This document shows, piece by piece, positions 63,243-64,000 of a stretch of DNA of 64,000 nt. The position numbers and the translations under genes are program-made. Position 1 is the stretch's first letter, and every line of letters begins with the position of its first letter. A model generated the notes under the pieces. It was not told where the DNA came from. It was given only the letters and a program-made list of their open reading frames with translations, and made no database searches. The stretch is from Gammaproteobacteria bacterium (GTDB lineage: Bacteria > Pseudomonadota > Gammaproteobacteria > Steroidobacterales > GCA-2729495). Location of the stretch: positions 1 to 64,000 of the forward strand of contig JANQPY010000035.1 in NCBI GenBank assembly GCA_028285245.1. The letters are read 5' to 3'.

Positions 63243-64000
63243 ATGGCTCGTGGTAACGCATTGCGCATCACCCGGCAGCTTCTGCTATTGACGCTGGCGG
63301 CTGGCATTCTTGTCAGTAGCTGGCTGGCACAGTCACGCGCCAACAACTGGGACGAGAAACTGTGGGTCACCGTGTATCCGGTGCTTGCCGGTGAGACCGC
63401 CCAGACCGCCGATTTCGTCGCTGACCTCAGCGCCGATGATTTTGACGACATCAGCGAGTTCATTGAGCGCGAAGCCGTGCGGCACGGGATGGCATCACCC
63501 AGCCCGGTGCGAATCGACCTTGGGCTACCCACTGCGATACCCCCGGAACCACCGGCGGACCGTCGTCCGTTAAGCACGATTTTCTGGAGTTTGAAGTTAC
63601 GCTGGTGGACGTGGCGCACGCTTGGCGACCAGCCAGGTCCCTCCCCCGACATTCGCATGTTTGTTGTGTTCCACGACCTCGAGTACGACGTGGCACTCCC
63701 GGATTCCCTCGGTCTCGCCAAGGCACTGCTGGGCGTCGCCCACGTGTTCGGCGATCGCCGTTACATGAGCAGGAACAATGTCGTTATCGCCCACGAGTTG
63801 CTGCACACGCTCGGCGCGACTGACAAGTACGATGCAAGCAACAACCGACCGCTCTACCCCCACGGTTTTGCGGAGCCCGATCGGCGACCGAGATTTCCAC
63901 AGCGCTATGCTGAAATAATGGGCGGCCGTATTCCGCTTTCCGCGTCTGAAAGCGAGATGCCCGAGAGCCTGAAGCAGGCGCGCGTGGGTACAGCAACCGC
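63243..64000 (+). CDS. Zinc metallopeptidase of metzincin type (3' end outside the window)
   Basis: This frame starts at ATG 63243 and is open to the end of the window (252 complete codons), so the C-terminus is missing. A hydrophobic stretch at residues 10-29 may be a signal or anchor. The motif VIAHELLHTLGATDKYD at residues 181-197 gives His184-Glu185-x2-His188-x2-Gly191-x2-Asp194, that is HExxHxxGxxD with Asp as third zinc ligand, as in snapalysin-like metzincins. The following ASNNRPLYPHGFAEP may hold the Met-turn region, but the Met is not clearly seen before the window ends. Peptide substrates are unknown. Follows the HerA-like gene by 82 bases. Confidence 0.8.
   Translation, partial: MARGNALRITRQLLLLTLAAGILVSSWLAQSRANNWDEKLWVTVYPVLAGETAQTADFVADLSADDFDDISEFIEREAVRHGMASPSPVRIDLGLPTAIPPEPPADRRPLSTIFWSLKLRWWTWRTLGDQPGPSPDIRMFVVFHDLEYDVALPDSLGLAKALLGVAHVFGDRRYMSRNNVVIAHELLHTLGATDKYDASNNRPLYPHGFAEPDRRPRFPQRYAEIMGGRIPLSASESEMPESLKQARVGTAT

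Noticed and set aside
1..64000. Search by eye for tRNA, rRNA, CRISPR arrays, transposases and phage integrases
   Set aside because: No cloverleaf-like TTCGA arm context, no regularly spaced repeats, and no integrase or transposase sequence was seen; a proper scan with dedicated programs was not possible.

Overview
The window reads as ordinary high-GC chromosome of a free-living, Gram-negative, aerobic gammaproteobacterium. Support for this: a complete Na+-translocating NADH:quinone reductase operon (nqrABCDEF plus nqrM) with apbE beside it, an ErpA-type Fe-S carrier, a TonB-dependent receptor, many Tat, Sec and lipoprotein signals, and housekeeping genes such as hemW, pdxH and gcdH. The mix of Rieske oxygenase, UbiD, type II molybdenum enzyme and flavin oxidoreductases suggests a marine or soil degrader of organic compounds. 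The genus cannot be named from the sequence alone. I saw no rRNA, tRNA, CRISPR array, transposase or phage gene.

Layout. 1-8.9 kb is an uptake and catabolism block: a truncated serine hydrolase and a flavoprotein with a c-heme tail on plus; a TonB-dependent receptor, TauD-type dioxygenase, MFS carrier and sugar-kinase-like protein on minus. 9.0-11.1 kb is an Fe-S/redox block: erpA, a MarR regulator with C-terminal cysteines, and a glutaredoxin/degenerate A-type/rhodanese fusion, with the same 21-bp sequence in both divergent promoter regions. 11.1-22.4 kb is mixed: membrane protein, M15-like peptidase, oligopeptide-binding protein, Rieske oxygenase, propeller lipoprotein, amine-oxidase flavoprotein, DUF1015, CIA30, hemW and a VOC protein. 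22.4-27.4 kb encodes a nitrilase-fold protein and the alpha and beta subunits of a type II DMSO-reductase-family enzyme. 27.6-31.1 kb has a methyltransferase and a Ser/Thr kinase fused to a TonB C-terminal domain. 31.2-39.7 kb holds an SDR, a CBS protein, nqrM, nqrF-A and apbE. 39.8-47.1 kb has VOC, LLM flavoprotein, MFS, a Tat-signal UbiD decarboxylase, an exported unknown, a YgjP-like metallopeptidase and a GFA protein. 47.6-50.8 kb is a two-component system followed by a SpoIIAA-like protein and a SPOR lipoprotein. 50.8-55.6 kb has gcdH-pdxH and a copper operon. 55.7-64 kb has an NTF2-like protein, DUF427, a B12-binding protein with a photoreceptor-type motif but no DNA-binding domain, two SDRs, DUF4332, dodecin, a HerA-like ATPase and a truncated metzincin-like protease.

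The most notable signals are the Fe-S block with its shared operator and candidate cysteine-sensing regulator, two families of intergenic repeats placed just after stop codons, the B12-binding protein, the Tat-signal UbiD, and enzymes whose expected catalytic or cluster residues are replaced. All functional calls rest on reading the translated sequence and remembering families; no database search was run.
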